Assembly: GCA_023091665.1 (NCBI GenBank)
Contig: JALJCQ010000007.1
Location: 682,001-746,000 of the forward strand
Origin: Pythium myriotylum
Taxonomy: Eukaryota; Oomycota; Peronosporomycetes; Pythiales; Pythiaceae
Reading direction: 5' to 3'
DNA length: 64,000 bases
The notes beneath the pieces are model-generated. The model ran no database searches. It worked only from the letters and a program-made list of their open reading frames with translations, and was not told the origin of the DNA. Shown here one piece after another: positions 30,359-39,029 of this stretch (the first letter of the stretch is position 1; the number at the start of each line of letters is the position of its first letter). Position numbers and translations under genes: made by a program.

Positions 30359-31195
30359 ATGAAGATTCCTTTCATCATTGCAGCAGCGGCCATTCTTGCG
30401 ACTGCCAATGCCGCCGACTGCTCACCGCAGCAACTCGCTCAAGTGGCGGCCGCACAGCAAGATGCGACGGTCTTAGGAGCGTGCGCTGGGCTCGCGAAAG
30501 ATCCGTCTAAGCCTTTGACCTTGACAAACGTCGATTTCTGCAAGAGCCCGAGCTGCGTCGAGGCCATCAAGGCTATCGTGGCGACGCTGCCCGACTGCGC
30601 TATCAACGGCGTCTCCATTAGCGCTGGAACTACAGCGCTCCTCGGATCCTGTGTCGGGGCTTCAGCTAGTTCTGACGGTACACCTCCTCCAGGATCAGGG
30701 GGACTTCCTCCTCCAGGGCCGAATGGCTTACCCCCTCCTGGCCCTGGGGGTGTTCCTCCACCGGGGCCTGACGGGAGGCCGCCACCTCGCCCAGATGGTG
30801 TTCCTCCGCCAGGGCCAGACGGAGTCCCTCCCCCACCAGGCAACATGACCAAGAGCCTAGACGCAGCCACGAAGACACCGGTACCGACGACATCTCAGGT
30901 CACTGCGAACAGCAACAGCACAACTACAGCCAACAGCACATCTACGGAGACTCCTGCCCCGACGACCGACGATCAAGCCACCGTCAAGCCAGCGGACACA
31001 ACTGACACAGACATCGAAGGGAGTAGGGCGGAATCTGGGGGTGGGGACACGGCGATCGAATCACCCACAGATAGCTCCCAAGTCGGCGGTGCGACAATCA
31101 GGACACCTGTTCCATCCAAGTCGTGGAGCCCACGCACTCTGGTCTCGACGATGTCCACCGTTGCAGTTGTTTTGGTCACATTTTGTGTGATCTAA
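30359..31195 (+). CDS. Elicitin-like protein with collagen-like PPG spacer (left-arm copy)
   Basis: The start is the ATG at 30359 (MKIPFIIAAAAILATANA). The 278-residue protein has a six-cysteine elicitin domain (ADCSPQ, GACAGL, FCKSPSC, PDCAIN, GSCVGA). A spacer of about ten PPPGPxGx units follows, unlike the Thr/Pro stalks of its neighbours, then an Asn/Ser/Thr-rich region with sequons and a hydrophobic GPI-type end (MSTVAVVLVTFCVI). The mirror copy is at 54016-54852. Confidence 0.9.
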   Translation: MKIPFIIAAAAILATANAADCSPQQLAQVAAAQQDATVLGACAGLAKDPSKPLTLTNVDFCKSPSCVEAIKAIVATLPDCAINGVSISAGTTALLGSCVGASASSDGTPPPGSGGLPPPGPNGLPPPGPGGVPPPGPDGRPPPRPDGVPPPGPDGVPPPPGNMTKSLDAATKTPVPTTSQVTANSNSTTTANSTSTETPAPTTDDQATVKPADTTDTDIEGSRAESGGGDTAIESPTDSSQVGGATIRTPVPSKSWSPRTLVSTMSTVAVVLVTFCVI

Positions 31196-31976
31196 TCCGC
31201 GCACCAGAACCTCACCGAGATAGCTATACGTGGCTTTGTAATGTATCCTCACCAGTTTTCTCTTCTCCTTTTTGTTTGGATCTTTGTTTCCAGTGAGGCA
31301 ACAAAGTTCGTTGCCTCCAAACTTTTCGAGTTGAAATGCATATTTTCACACGCTGGTAACCATGTTATGATTTTCGTGCCGCCAGCAAGTCATATCGACT
31401 TCTCTATGACCAGACAACCAAGAGTGCGAGCTTGCACAAGCCTTGGTAAGGGTGCCTGTTCGCTTGGATAAACGTAAAAGTGTGTTAGAGCAGAGGTCTG
31501 TCCTGTGTCTCGACCTTCGCGTTGAATTTCTCGGTCCATTTGCACATAAAAAGGAATTCCCCAATGACAAGAAGTCTCATGAGGATCCACTTGCCTGAGC
31601 GATAAATTGTGCGGGTGCCTAAGAGGCAGAGAACTTGAACCATGGAATCATTCATTGTGCCTCACTCAGCCAGTAGATCGCAGAGCCCAACTCATGCCAC
31701 CGTGTCATCCGAGCACACCACGGTGGATCATGTCTCGTCGAAACCGATCGAGTCCACCGCACTACGAGTTTGTGGCTTGGGACGCTTGAGACAGCAACGC
31801 AATCTGTGTCAACCTAACAATTCGAGCATCTTGATCAACTTGAACGTTCTAGTGTTGAAGTCAACGAAGAAGATTGGTTCCTCATGGGCTCCACACCGTG
31901 GCAAAGCGGCATGAGCAAATTCAAACTGCAAACCGTTGCCAACAGTCATTTGCCAACTCGCTGTGCTCCACGTGAT
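31196..31976. other. Intergenic inside left arm, 781 bp
   Basis: Only short ORFs without domains are present. One base (31440, G) differs from the mirror copy (53771). The last part is the promoter of the short ELL gene. Confidence 0.5.
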
Positions 31977-32324
31977 ATGAAGCTCCTATTCTTGTTCGCT
32001 ATCGCTCTCCCTCTTCTGCTCTCTGCTACTGCAGACACTGCACTGGAGAGGCCTCCGGAGTGCACGGAGCAAGAAATAAAGTCAGTGGTCAACGAAACGA
32101 GGGCCCGAAGCGTGATGACGGTCTGCGGTATGCTCTTGGACGGGCAGTTCTACGTGACGAATGTCTCGCCTTCACAAATCTGTAACAACGCTGACTGCTA
32201 CAACTCGCTTCGAGGTCTCGCGGTGATGTTTCCCAACTGCACGGTTGGAAATCTCACGATGACTGAGACACTCGAGACCCTCGAAGAAGGCTGCAAGGAA
32301 TATAATGCATCCAAGTCCATATGA
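31977..32324 (+). CDS. Short elicitin-like protein without stalk (left-arm copy)
   Basis: The start is the ATG at 31977 (MKLLFLFAIALPLLLSATA). The 115-residue protein has the signal peptide and a compact six-cysteine domain (PECTEQ, TVCGML, ICNNADC, PNCTVG, EGCKEY) but ends right after the last cysteine. It lacks stalk and GPI signal and is probably secreted freely. It is the most diverged ELL of the cluster and the one nearest the CRN gene and viral insertion. The mirror copy is at 52887-53234. Confidence 0.82.
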   Translation: MKLLFLFAIALPLLLSATADTALERPPECTEQEIKSVVNETRARSVMTVCGMLLDGQFYVTNVSPSQICNNADCYNSLRGLAVMFPNCTVGNLTMTETLETLEEGCKEYNASKSI

Positions 32325-32585
32325 ATTACGACGCGATCTTGAAATCTTCCGCCACTAGAAGATCTGTAGATCTATGGGATGTAACGAATCCTGTGGAGAA
32401 AATGACGGGAATTTTATAGCTAATTTCAAGTCCTGTGGGTCTTCTCGGTTATATTCGTTGATCGGTTTCGGCATGTGATGGCGTTGGCTCAAAGCCTCTG
32501 TGAGTTTCAATTCTAGCATCGGACAAGATCGGATGCGGTAGTTGCTCACGCGAGAACTGTCGCCGTACCGTTGAGTCGCAACCAT

Positions 32586-33833
32586 CTAGGTGTACATTGA
32601 ACTATGAATCGGCATTCGCCTAATCAGATCGAAAGCATAATCAATCCTTTGCTGATGCAAGAACTCCGGACTAAGTTCATCCGACATCAACTCGTATCTC
32701 TCCAGCATTTCTGCTGCAGCATCGTCGCGTCCAGTTGCACTTCGAAGCAACTTTTGACGCTTCAATGGAAGAGGCGAACCCAAGAAAGCAACACGCATCA
32801 GAAAGTGTCCATCACGCGTGGGTCCACTTCTCTCCTTCAATACTTCTTTCATTGTCTTGAATCCATTACCTGGGCAAGTAAGCACCATTCTGGCGATTTT
32901 GTTGTCCGGCGTGAACCACAAGAAATACCAGTAGTCATTCAGGTTAGTGAGCAAACCCACTGGAGCACAACGTCCTTCACTTTTCAAATCCGCGACAACC
33001 AACTCCAGGAGCAGTTGCCATCGTTCTTTGTAGCTTGGACGATCCTTCTTTACTTCGATCACGAACCGAAGACCAGCGAAAACGTCGTCCATTCGGTTCG
33101 CCGTTTCGTCGATAATCATCATATCTGCTGTTCCCTTCACCTTGAAAGGAAGTCTGCTTCGATCATCACAATTGAGTAAGTCTTGCTGTCCAGCAACATC
33201 CTTCAGGAAATCCTTCTGCTTTCGTCTTGATATCAAAGCATCGCGTAAGTGTTCCTCAACGTACTTCATGTACGCCTTTCGTTGGTCTGGATGCTTCTCA
33301 GTTAGTGCTGACCATTGATAACCATGAATCGAGTCGTCGACCACTTCATTGACGGAAACAGCGGAGTATTCAAGACCCAATTGCTGCTTGAGAAGCGTTT
33401 CTTTCGAACGCGGGCATGTTGATATCGAGTACTCCGAGCGCTTTCGATCACGCTCTTCAAGAGCCTCATTCACAGCCATCTTCATTTGCTCCGCCGTCAG
33501 CGGCGCTGTCGTAGCAGAGTTGTCGTGCACTACGCCGTCCGGAACAACCACATACATCTTCGCGTCCTTTGCTCCATAGACCCCAATGTCGTCTTCGGGT
33601 TGCAAATTGGTGTGAACATCCGCGGTATTCGTATCGAACGCTGTCTTGTCGGCGTAGACGAGTAGTTGGGCAGGAACAATTCCTTGGAGAATGCCAGAGT
33701 TCTTCGCATGCACAGCATCTCTGAAGTCATCAATATCACCATCAACAGGGACCTTCACTTTACTCGCAGTTGTCTCCTTGTACGCCGCCCCCTTCTGATC
33801 GACAAGAAGAAACCAAACCAGTCTTTCCGCCAT
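32586..33833 (-). CDS. Crinkler (CRN)-like protein with PD-(D/E)XK-type C-terminus (intact copy)
   Basis: The product has 415 residues. The N-terminal 110 (MAERLVWFLLVDQKG, IPAQLLVYADKT-like header with GVYGAKDAKMYVVVP) resemble the ubiquitin-like header of Crinkler proteins. The C-terminal part has ADMMIIDE ... GLRFVIEVKKD, matching a PD-(D/E)XK nuclease core (D-x(n)-E-x-K). Many CRN effectors are translocated and act in host nuclei; whether this one does is inference, since no classical LFLAK motif is seen. It is convergent with the short ELL gene, and its 5' end lies about 60-150 bp from the viral AT-rich terminus. Confidence 0.72.
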   Translation of the reverse strand: MAERLVWFLLVDQKGAAYKETTASKVKVPVDGDIDDFRDAVHAKNSGILQGIVPAQLLVYADKTAFDTNTADVHTNLQPEDDIGVYGAKDAKMYVVVPDGVVHDNSATTAPLTAEQMKMAVNEALEERDRKRSEYSISTCPRSKETLLKQQLGLEYSAVSVNEVVDDSIHGYQWSALTEKHPDQRKAYMKYVEEHLRDALISRRKQKDFLKDVAGQQDLLNCDDRSRLPFKVKGTADMMIIDETANRMDDVFAGLRFVIEVKKDRPSYKERWQLLLELVVADLKSEGRCAPVGLLTNLNDYWYFLWFTPDNKIARMVLTCPGNGFKTMKEVLKERSGPTRDGHFLMRVAFLGSPLPLKRQKLLRSATGRDDAAAEMLERYELMSDELSPEFLHQQRIDYAFDLIRRMPIHSSMYT

Positions 33834-34585
33834 CTTGCTTGTTGAAGAATGACCGCCTTACCTTCTCGAGGCGCAATTCGTGTGCAATTCATCCTACAAT
33901 TCACTTTGCAATTCATTAGTTGATTCCAGACTGAAATCCCGCTTTTATGACATGTGGAGTGACCATGTGGCTAATGATTTAGTATAGCTGAGCTGCTGGC
34001 GGACGTCCGCGAGCAGGTTGATCTCAAATTTCGTTCTAATTCTACAATTTAGGATAGTCTATCTCTCCATAGTTATAACATAATAATTAGAAAAAGAAGT
34101 TCTCTGCCTGGATATCCGCCGCTTTTGATTCTGGAACTAAAAAGAACCTTTTACGGAACTTTTTTGTGTTATATATTTAACTTATACGCTGTATGCATCT
34201 ATTAGATATCTCTATTTTTCAAAGTTCCAAAGTTCCAACTAATTTCTAAAACTTTTGTAGGCAAAAAAGGAAGGTTAGGTTGGTATCTAGATGAACATAC
34301 TAGATCGAGATAAACCTAACCTACCTGTTTTTTTCAAATAAAAGTTTTATACTTTTCTCAAGATTCTGGAACCACCACTCACTTTCCTTTACTATTATTA
34401 TGTTATAGAGTGTCTAGATCTTTTCTGTGCACAGATTCACGGTTCCAGAATCGTTCCAGGCAGTTCCCAGAATTAAAAAAAAGAAAGTATGAAGGACGTG
34501 TCCCTCGACGCCGTCTCTTGTATGTACATATACATTGTTGTATTCCCAGAATAAAAAAAAGAATGATGATGATTTAGATAGTGTA
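33834..34585. repeat. Viral terminal inverted repeat, non-coding part (left)
   Basis: Base composition shifts from GC-rich to AT-rich at about 33,870-33,900, where I place the outer viral end. It contains a near-perfect palindrome around GGCGGACGTCCGC (33993-34016), an imperfect hairpin with AGGTTAGGTT/AACCTAACCT arms (about 34273-34325), and direct repeats of CCCAGAAT followed by A-runs (about 34466 and 34545). The mirror is 50652-51403. The exact viral end and target duplication cannot be read because the mirror continues into host DNA. Confidence 0.7.
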
Positions 34586-37090
34586 TTACTCGGTATGATT
34601 GGTTTCAAAGAATCCTTCGAACGGAAACTCAAATCCCCACACTTGTTCATCATTTAACTTCATTTTCTTATACAATATGGTGCTATCATAATGAATCAAC
34701 TTATCCTTGAATTTCAGAAATGTCAAAGGCTTCTCGTTATTTCTAGAGCACCATTGAGAGTAGTGATCGAATAGCATGCTCTTGCTGATGTGGTAATGCT
34801 TATCGCACTTATTAGTAAAATGAACATCATCGAACGATTCCTTTAGATCTGACAAATACTGAACAATAGACTCGCTCGCGTTACTCAACATACTCTCATA
34901 CTCTTTTGTCTTATGAATAGGCATTGGCATGGATGTAGTAAAACGTTTTAGATATGTGATGAACTTGTTTGTTTCTTCACCAACCATATCACTACGAAGC
35001 TTTCCATAGAAACATCTATCATCTTTTCGTTCTGGATTAACCTTTAATACGGTAAATCGATCCTCAAGAACACCTACCAAATGGTTAGTTGCAGCAATGA
35101 ACTCATTAGTGTTCTCGATTTGTTGAACCTCATGATATAACTTTCTATATGTTAATGTAGAATCAGTAATTGCCGTTTTCATTCTATCCATGCAAGTTCT
35201 AAATGTCTTTTTACTCTCACTCAGCTCTTCTAACCAAACCAACTTCTTTCCAACCATTTGAGGTCCACCTCTCTCACCAAAAGCATTGCTCATATTATCT
35301 ACTTTGCATATGTTAGAGCTTCCAAATACATAATTTTCTAGCCAATAGAATAGTGTTGATTTACCAAGTCTTTTCTCTGGGGAATAGAGTAAAAGCATTA
35401 CTTCAGTTCGCTTATCGGGTTGATGAATTATGTTCGCTAGATATGCTCTGAGCCATTCCCATTTCTTGTTATCATTGTCACATAGAATAGATTTCATGTA
35501 GTATAACCAGTTTGGCAGAATGTCTTCTTCACTCACGTCCCGATCATAAAGTTGCACTTTGAACGGAACAACAATGCTAAAAGTAGATAAATTACTACTA
35601 TCATGGTTCCATTTACATACAGTATTATCAAACTTGTGAATGGGAAGTTGGGTTAGTAGATCGGACAGCGTAGTCTTTTTCAATTTCTCTTCGTTTTCAT
35701 AATGAACATAATGAACACTGATAGACTTAAACGCAGTGATGTCATATTCTTTAAGTACACTGGTATTATCATTAATTGACTTGCTTTTTGTATAACATAA
35801 TCTATTATTTGTTGTTAAGAATATGTAAAACTCATGAATGAAGTATGCAATGAATCGCAATGCGATTTCTCTTGAATTGAATTTCAAAGTCTTTAACATG
35901 TTCTCAAAGATTCTAAAATCATTGTTGAACGTATGATCAACACAGTTAGTGATAACACAATAGTCTTTACACCAATGAGATATCTCTGTAAATCGCTCAA
36001 AAGATTCATCGCACATAGCTAACTTGAAGTCTTCAAAAGTCTTGTTCATCTGAATCAACATGTTCTCGACCTCTGCTGTATTCCGCGCCGAGTCAAATGT
36101 TGATTCGAATTCATCTTCTAAAGTATACACTTTTTCAAATGATTTTCCTTTGTGTTTATAGTATTGTTTACGCCATTGCTCATAAGCTTCCTTATTAGTC
36201 TGGCTGACAGAGTTTACAATTGTTCCCATACTCACTTTGTACTTTCCATCTTCACTTTGTCTATCCCAAATTCTCAAACATTCGATTTGATTGAATTTAT
36301 CCGATCGATCTTCTAATAGTTTTAGCCAAGTGTTCAGAGCGATATCTTTATCCATTGAACTTTCATTATACAATGCATATCCTATCTTTACCCATTTATC
36401 AAAATCATTAAACCATTTGTCTTCTAACAGATTGCAGAGCTCATAGTATTTGTCATCAATGTTGTCTTCATCAATGATATCAAAGTATTTCGCACATAGA
36501 TCTTTATCATTTTTGCATTTTTTACTTTTAGTGTTTGATTCCCCATTCATTCTATTACACAATTTATCATATAAATCATCTGGGATACGACCCAACTGCT
36601 CTGGAATACTAAGCACGCGATAGTGCTTGCCAGCAAATACTACTCCATCGTCATTGCGAATATCAACACCTTCCAAACCATATACATTAGCTCCTGTTGC
36701 TAGTCTTTCATCGTATTTGAATACATAGTGACGCATGCCAGATGGAGTTTTAATGCTTGCACAGATATTTCTATAGTCTTTCATTTCAATTCCAACTCTT
36801 TTAAGTTCAGCAAATCCATCTTTGTTGTTCTTACGATCAACATCAATAATAGTAATTCCAGAAACCTTGCCAGTGCATACAAAGAAATTATCATTATTTA
36901 TCGTTGTTGGTCTAGAAGTCAAGTTCTTCCAGTTCTCTATAAAAGTTGGTTTTGATTTCTGATAACTGTCTTTGCCGATTTTTGTAAAACTCAAGTTGAC
37001 TTTTCCAATCACACAGTTGTTGTTGCAGTAAAAATCAGCAGCATCGCTGCTAAATGAAGCTGTAGATGATTGAGTTGACGTGGAGCTCAT
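34586..37090 (-). CDS. Viral primase (AEP) - SF3 helicase fusion
   Basis: The product has 834 residues. The N-terminal 200 match the bifunctional primase-polymerase fold (CTGKVSGITIIDVDRK, KTPSGMRHYVFKYD, GVDIRNDDGVVFAG). A PriCT-like helical region follows (FDKWVKIGYALYNES, about 235-300). The superfamily 3 helicase has Walker A SPEKRLGKST near 575, Walker B KKLVWLEEL near 617 and sensor NEFIAATNH. It should prime and unwind the viral genome. The last 112 residues lie inside the left inverted-repeat arm and are present again at 50314-50651. Upstream at about 37172-37208 is the putative viral promoter motif. Confidence 0.9.
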   Translation of the reverse strand: MSSTSTQSSTASFSSDAADFYCNNNCVIGKVNLSFTKIGKDSYQKSKPTFIENWKNLTSRPTTINNDNFFVCTGKVSGITIIDVDRKNNKDGFAELKRVGIEMKDYRNICASIKTPSGMRHYVFKYDERLATGANVYGLEGVDIRNDDGVVFAGKHYRVLSIPEQLGRIPDDLYDKLCNRMNGESNTKSKKCKNDKDLCAKYFDIIDEDNIDDKYYELCNLLEDKWFNDFDKWVKIGYALYNESSMDKDIALNTWLKLLEDRSDKFNQIECLRIWDRQSEDGKYKVSMGTIVNSVSQTNKEAYEQWRKQYYKHKGKSFEKVYTLEDEFESTFDSARNTAEVENMLIQMNKTFEDFKLAMCDESFERFTEISHWCKDYCVITNCVDHTFNNDFRIFENMLKTLKFNSREIALRFIAYFIHEFYIFLTTNNRLCYTKSKSINDNTSVLKEYDITAFKSISVHYVHYENEEKLKKTTLSDLLTQLPIHKFDNTVCKWNHDSSNLSTFSIVVPFKVQLYDRDVSEEDILPNWLYYMKSILCDNDNKKWEWLRAYLANIIHQPDKRTEVMLLLYSPEKRLGKSTLFYWLENYVFGSSNICKVDNMSNAFGERGGPQMVGKKLVWLEELSESKKTFRTCMDRMKTAITDSTLTYRKLYHEVQQIENTNEFIAATNHLVGVLEDRFTVLKVNPERKDDRCFYGKLRSDMVGEETNKFITYLKRFTTSMPMPIHKTKEYESMLSNASESIVQYLSDLKESFDDVHFTNKCDKHYHISKSMLFDHYSQWCSRNNEKPLTFLKFKDKLIHYDSTILYKKMKLNDEQVWGFEFPFEGFFETNHTE

Positions 37091-37164
37091 TGATATAATT
37101 TGGTTGCTATTTCAAGAATAGCAATATTATAATATAGGAAAGATTTGTGTCTCGACGTATTTTT

Positions 37165-37208
37165 TATGTAAGTATTATACTATCTACAAATTTTAACTTA
37201 AGATGAAC
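37165..37208 (-). promoter_or_regulatory. Putative viral promoter of primase-helicase
   Basis: On the minus strand, GTTCATCTTAAG (37197-37208) is followed by AGATAGTATAATAC. This resembles the motif pairs at 37801, 39634 and 43567. It lies about 110 bp upstream of the ATG. Confidence 0.5.
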
Positions 37209-37258
37209 ATAATATTAAGATAGATATTTCAAAAAAGCTCAAGAAATTCATAACATCT

Positions 37259-37450
37259 GAGCTGCAGGATATGTTGCAGCTCAGAATCTAAACCAGCGAC
37301 TCGATCCGCAGATTGAAAAAAAGGAAATCTTAGCTGCAACTTAAGTCGCAGCAGGCCGAGCTGGCGGACGTCCGCCAGCTTAGAATCTAAACCTGCAGGA
37401 TATCTTGCAAGTTGCAAAAAAAATTTGAGCTGGCGGATATTCGGCAGCTC
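37259..37450. repeat. Cluster of GC-rich hairpins (viral palindrome family)
   Basis: Four palindromes lie here: 37259-37282 (GAGCTGCAGG core), the perfect 22-bp 37359-37380 (core GGCGGACGTCCGCC), 37393-37410 (core TGCAGGATATCTTGCA) and 37427-37450 (core GGCGGATATTCGGC). Several are followed by TCAGAATCTA or TTAGAATCTA. They fill the 3' flank of the small zinc-finger gene at 37466 and may act as terminators or replication/packaging signals. Confidence 0.75.
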
Positions 37451-37465
37451 AGAATCTACTTCTAT

Positions 37466-37762
37466 TTAGTTATTTTGTTTAGCTTTCTGTTCTTCCAATA
37501 GTCGAATATGACGTTTACTCAATACATGGCGCTTCATCGAGTCTTCTCGAACCATTCGAGAACATTCACATTGAATCATCGGGAGAGTCATCATCTTCGT
37601 TTCATAAAACTGCCGAGCGTAGTCGCGCCAGCGCTCAGGATCTTTCTTCTTATATGTTCTGTTTTGTTCTAGGATCTTATCTTTGTGCTCTTGATAATAT
37701 GCTTTTTTGTAGTTTCGCCGATCTCCTTTAGGTAGATCTTCATCCATATTTGAATTTTGCAT
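37466..37762 (-). CDS. Small viral protein with C-x-C-x11-H-x5-H module
   Basis: The start is placed at the ATG at 37762 (MQNSNMDED) rather than 37807, because the putative promoter overlaps the longer start. The 98-residue protein is basic and helical (KKAYYQEHKDKILEQNR) and ends in a zinc-finger-like module (QCECSRMVREDSMKRHVLSKRH). The same module ends the proteins at 39668, 40359 and 43622. DNA or RNA binding is inferred from the putative metal site and charge. Confidence 0.72.
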   Translation of the reverse strand: MQNSNMDEDLPKGDRRNYKKAYYQEHKDKILEQNRTYKKKDPERWRDYARQFYETKMMTLPMIQCECSRMVREDSMKRHVLSKRHIRLLEEQKAKQNN

Positions 37763-37770
37763 TCTTATTG

Positions 37771-37801
37771 ATATACTATATAGAGAAATAATCTTAAGAT
37801 G
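37771..37801 (-). promoter_or_regulatory. Putative viral promoter of zinc-finger gene
   Basis: On the minus strand, CATCTTAAG (37793-37801) is followed about 10 nt later by CTATATAGTATAT. The same pair is found upstream of 39668 and 43622. Confidence 0.55.
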
Positions 37802-37817
37802 ACCCAATATTTACAAC

Positions 37818-38879
37818 TCATTTCTTACTTTCCTCAGTATATAACAAATTATACTTCAATCCGGTCAAATGCCCGTGAAGAAGAGCTAGATGCATTTTTT
37901 CTCGTTCGCCAACAGTAGCATTCTTGTACATATCTGATTTTTGGAGAGAAATTTCGTGTATATGACGCATGTCATTGATGCTCAGTGGTTTACCTGTTAT
38001 CTTTTCAAAGATTCTCGGAATCGTACGTCCAATAGTAGTTTGATTATTGCTATGTTTGATTGTGCCATCTGAAGAGATGCTGTAGTAAAACAGATATTCA
38101 TATGTAGGTACGATCTTCTCTAGCAGGAATAACCAATTCTTGAGGATGATTCTCAATTTCTCATCTACATCTAATGTAACTTGGCCTAAGTATGCTTGAT
38201 TCTTGTATTGGTTCATTACAATCTTTGCTTTTCTGTTTCTGTTATCAATATAGTAATAGTTAAAGTCTTTGTCTTTAAGCGCGATCTGCTTCTGTTTTGT
38301 TACCTTCATCAAACCAAAATTATTCCGAATAGCTGGTTGATACGTGTAACATGCCATAATAGCTATTTGTTGGAATCTTTTTGCAAAATTGAATAAATTC
38401 TTGCCTTTTCTGTTAGTAACGGCTTTAAGTCTATTGATATCATCCTCTGTGATCGATCTTTTGAGTTCATACTCATCTAGAAGCTCTTTAATTGCATGCT
38501 CGAATCTAACATATACCTGTCTTAATGTTAGGTAGCGAGCTTTCTGATCATCTGTCAATCGGTTATCGTTCTCAATACCGATCTTCTGGGGTTTTAACTT
38601 CTTTAATAGAGCAACATATCTATTCATTGTCTTCTTGGATACTAACCCTGGAGCTACTTCTATCGCTTTCACAATATGGCACAATCGATTATATTGAGTC
38701 AAGATGTTTGAGGAATCATTTACGCGAGCTAATACAATTTTCTCTTTACGCAAGAAAGATAGATCTGTAGGAGCAGGAGTGATTTCAGCAGCGATAGATT
38801 TAAGGAATCCGATACGATTTTTAATAGTCAATGGCTTTTGCTTAGCACCCTCAAAAGCTTTGTCAATAAACTCAAACAT
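37818..38879 (-). CDS. Viral tyrosine recombinase (integrase)
   Basis: The start is at the ATG at 38879 (MFEFIDKAFEGAKQK); the frame is open for 34 codons upstream but the promoter-like sequence lies there. In the 353-residue product the C-terminal catalytic half has an Arg in PAIRNNFG (about 185), an Arg/His motif NDMRHIHE (about 298), His residues in LLHGHLTG (about 331) and a candidate nucleophile Tyr in LKYNLLY. The pattern is that of tyrosine recombinases, used by several PLVs and virophages for integration in place of an rve integrase. The preceding helical part fits a core-binding domain. Confidence 0.82.
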   Translation of the reverse strand: MFEFIDKAFEGAKQKPLTIKNRIGFLKSIAAEITPAPTDLSFLRKEKIVLARVNDSSNILTQYNRLCHIVKAIEVAPGLVSKKTMNRYVALLKKLKPQKIGIENDNRLTDDQKARYLTLRQVYVRFEHAIKELLDEYELKRSITEDDINRLKAVTNRKGKNLFNFAKRFQQIAIMACYTYQPAIRNNFGLMKVTKQKQIALKDKDFNYYYIDNRNRKAKIVMNQYKNQAYLGQVTLDVDEKLRIILKNWLFLLEKIVPTYEYLFYYSISSDGTIKHSNNQTTIGRTIPRIFEKITGKPLSINDMRHIHEISLQKSDMYKNATVGEREKMHLALLHGHLTGLKYNLLYTEESKK

Positions 38880-38894
38880 TTTAACTTGTCCGAT

Positions 38895-38923
38895 TATATA
38901 ACTACAATTATAGTTTAAGATAA
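38895..38923 (-). promoter_or_regulatory. Degenerate viral promoter upstream of integrase
   Basis: Minus-strand TTATCTTAAAC followed by GTTATATAATC resembles the CATCTTAAG/TATATAG pair with mismatches and sits 16-44 nt upstream of the ATG at 38879. Confidence 0.4.
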
Positions 38924-38992
38924 CAAAAAAAATAATGTTCATCCATATTTTTTTCTGTAAGTGGCCAGTTAGGATGTTCATCCATATCTTTC

Positions 38993-39020
38993 TAAGTGAC
39001 GCCAGGTGGCGTCACTTAGG
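38993..39020. terminator. Perfect 12-bp-stem hairpin
   Basis: CTAAGTGACGCC - AGGT - GGCGTCACTTAG forms a perfect stem with a 4-nt loop. It lies 10 nt beyond the stop of the minus-strand gene at 39030, so it is placed like a transcript-end signal. A related CCATAT/GTTCATCC sequence is repeated just upstream at 38936-38990. Confidence 0.55.
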
Positions 39021-39029
39021 ATCGTCTCC

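Larger units (their letters stand above)
27335..34923. repeat. Left arm (7,589 bp) of giant inverted repeat flanking the viral element
   Basis: This is the reverse complement of 50314-57876. Paired coordinates sum to 85,211 in the outer part and 85,237 after a 26-bp deletion in the right copy (near 51589). Single-base differences were seen at 31440/53771 and 32800/52411. The arm holds four ELL genes, a CRN gene, an AT-rich viral terminal region and the 3' end of the viral primase-helicase gene. Its gene orientation matches the surrounding ELL cluster, so this is probably the original copy. Confidence 0.95.

Noticed and set aside
33870..33900. Target-site duplication of the virus
   Set aside because: Both flanks are mirror copies of the same host sequence, so a duplication cannot be separated from the inverted repeat.
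34586..37090. Classification as a Maverick/Polinton with PolB
   Set aside because: No family B polymerase motifs or rve integrase were found in any viral ORF; the replication protein is a primase-SF3 helicase fusion.
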